64,000 nt of DNA from Belliella baltica DSM 15883 (GTDB taxonomy: Bacteria > Bacteroidota > Bacteroidia > Cytophagales > Cyclobacteriaceae), in assembly GCF_000265405.1 (NCBI RefSeq), contig NC_018010.1, positions 2,501,501 to 2,565,500 on the forward strand, in the 5' to 3' direction. Below are positions 63,652-64,000 of the stretch, piece by piece. The position numbers and the translations under genes were made by a program. Below the pieces are notes generated by a model. That model did no database searches. It had not been told where the DNA came from and saw nothing but the letters and a program-made list of their open reading frames with translations. The stretch's first letter is position 1. Every line of letters starts with the position of its first letter.

Positions 63652-64000
63652 TCAAACATTGAATCTAAAATGCATAATGTCACCATCTTGGACTACATAT
63701 TCTTTACCTTCTATGGCAATTTTACCATTTTCCCTACAGGCAGCCTCTGTTTTGTACTTTTCATAGGAAGGTAATTTGATTACTTCAGCCTTGATAAAGC
63801 CTCTTTCAAAATCCGTATGTATCACGCCAGCTGCTTGTGGAGCTTTCCAACCTCGCTTGATCGTCCAAGCTCTTACCTCTTGAACTCCCGCAGTAAAATA
63901 GGTAATCAAATTTAATAAAGTATAAGCGCCTGCAATCAATCGGTTTAATCCACTCTCTTCCAAGCCATATTCTCCTAAAAACATCGCCTTTTCTTCAGCA
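63652..64000 (-). CDS. ychF: Redox-regulated ATPase YchF, C-terminal part (runs off the window)
   Basis: The visible 116 residues carry [17 protein letters not shown], then [22 protein letters not shown], the TGS-domain segment [25 protein letters not shown] and the family end [13 protein letters not shown]. YchF/OLA1 proteins are ribosome-associated ATPases with an OBG-type G domain, which would lie beyond 64000. The frame is open at the window edge (AEEKA before the internal ATG). The gene is upstream of cas6 on the same strand with a 105-base gap. Confidence 0.95.
   Translation of the reverse strand, partial: AEEKAMFLGEYGLEESGLNRLIAGAYTLLNLITYFTAGVQEVRAWTIKRGWKAPQAAGVIHTDFERGFIKAEVIKLPSYEKYKTEAACRENGKIAIEGKEYVVQDGDIMHFRFNV

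Overview
The window looks like chromosomal DNA of a Bacteroidetes bacterium, probably order Cytophagales and close to Algoriphagus, Belliella or Cyclobacterium. The support is indirect but consistent: AT-rich DNA with weak ribosome-binding sites, TAnnTTTG-type promoters, a SusB-like GH97 enzyme, a tricorn-like S41 protease, a type IX secretion plug protein, and an SLBB/Wzz/Wzi capsule export set. The genus assignment is inference.

Layout. (1) 1-11.4 kb holds housekeeping and envelope genes: a penicillin acylase N-terminus, a secreted esterase, GH97, a YciI-like protein, DUF389, a response regulator, an mlaE-mlaF-mlaD lipid transport operon, a CASTOR/POLLUX-like channel and an EEP-fold phosphodiesterase. 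(2) 11.5-23.3 kb holds acnA, a complete penicillin acylase with a small membrane protein, pgi and a giant tricorn-like protease. (3) 24.4-59.0 kb is a long exopolysaccharide/capsule locus with every gene on the + strand. It encodes a wHTH regulator, a Wza-like exporter, a Wzz-like co-polymerase, two near-identical UDP-glucose dehydrogenases, a UDP-HexNAc dehydrogenase, a cytidylyltransferase-like protein, GDP-L-fucose synthesis (gmd, fcl), Wzx, Wzy, GT25 and GT2 glycosyltransferases, Wzi and a cupin sugar isomerase. No initiating sugar-phosphate transferase is present. (4) 59.7-64 kb holds an IS1595-type element, the T9SS plug protein, a stand-alone Cas6 and the C-terminus of YchF.

The most unusual property is the intergenic DNA. 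Several families of roughly 100-140 bp imperfect hairpins fill the spaces between capsule genes. Their arms are built from short repeated words such as CACAAAG, CACAGAG, CGCTTAACG, AACCAAATAACC or ACACTGTGTAAC. By eye there are about 17, 5, 1 and 17 CACAAAG units at 28.6-30.7, 36.6-37.05, 37.7 and 38.8-40.4 kb. Several units abut the start codons of capsule genes. Small accessory genes sit between the repeats: three GxxExxY proteins, a four-helix-bundle S23-like protein, four toxin-antitoxin-like pairs, a 51-codon orphan, and a two-gene ATPase plus PD-(D/E)XK nuclease unit that is a candidate defence system. Repeat-like words also seem to have entered reading frames in fcl, gmd and the 3' end of mazF.

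Together the capsule genes describe a Wzx/Wzy-dependent pathway. Nucleotide sugars (UDP-GlcA, a UDP-HexNAc uronic acid, GDP-Fuc) are made in the cytoplasm, assembled by the glycosyltransferases, flipped by Wzx, polymerised by Wzy under Wzz control, exported through the SLBB protein and retained by Wzi. The very AT-rich stretch from about 47.1 to 55 kb is the strain-variable core and looks horizontally acquired.
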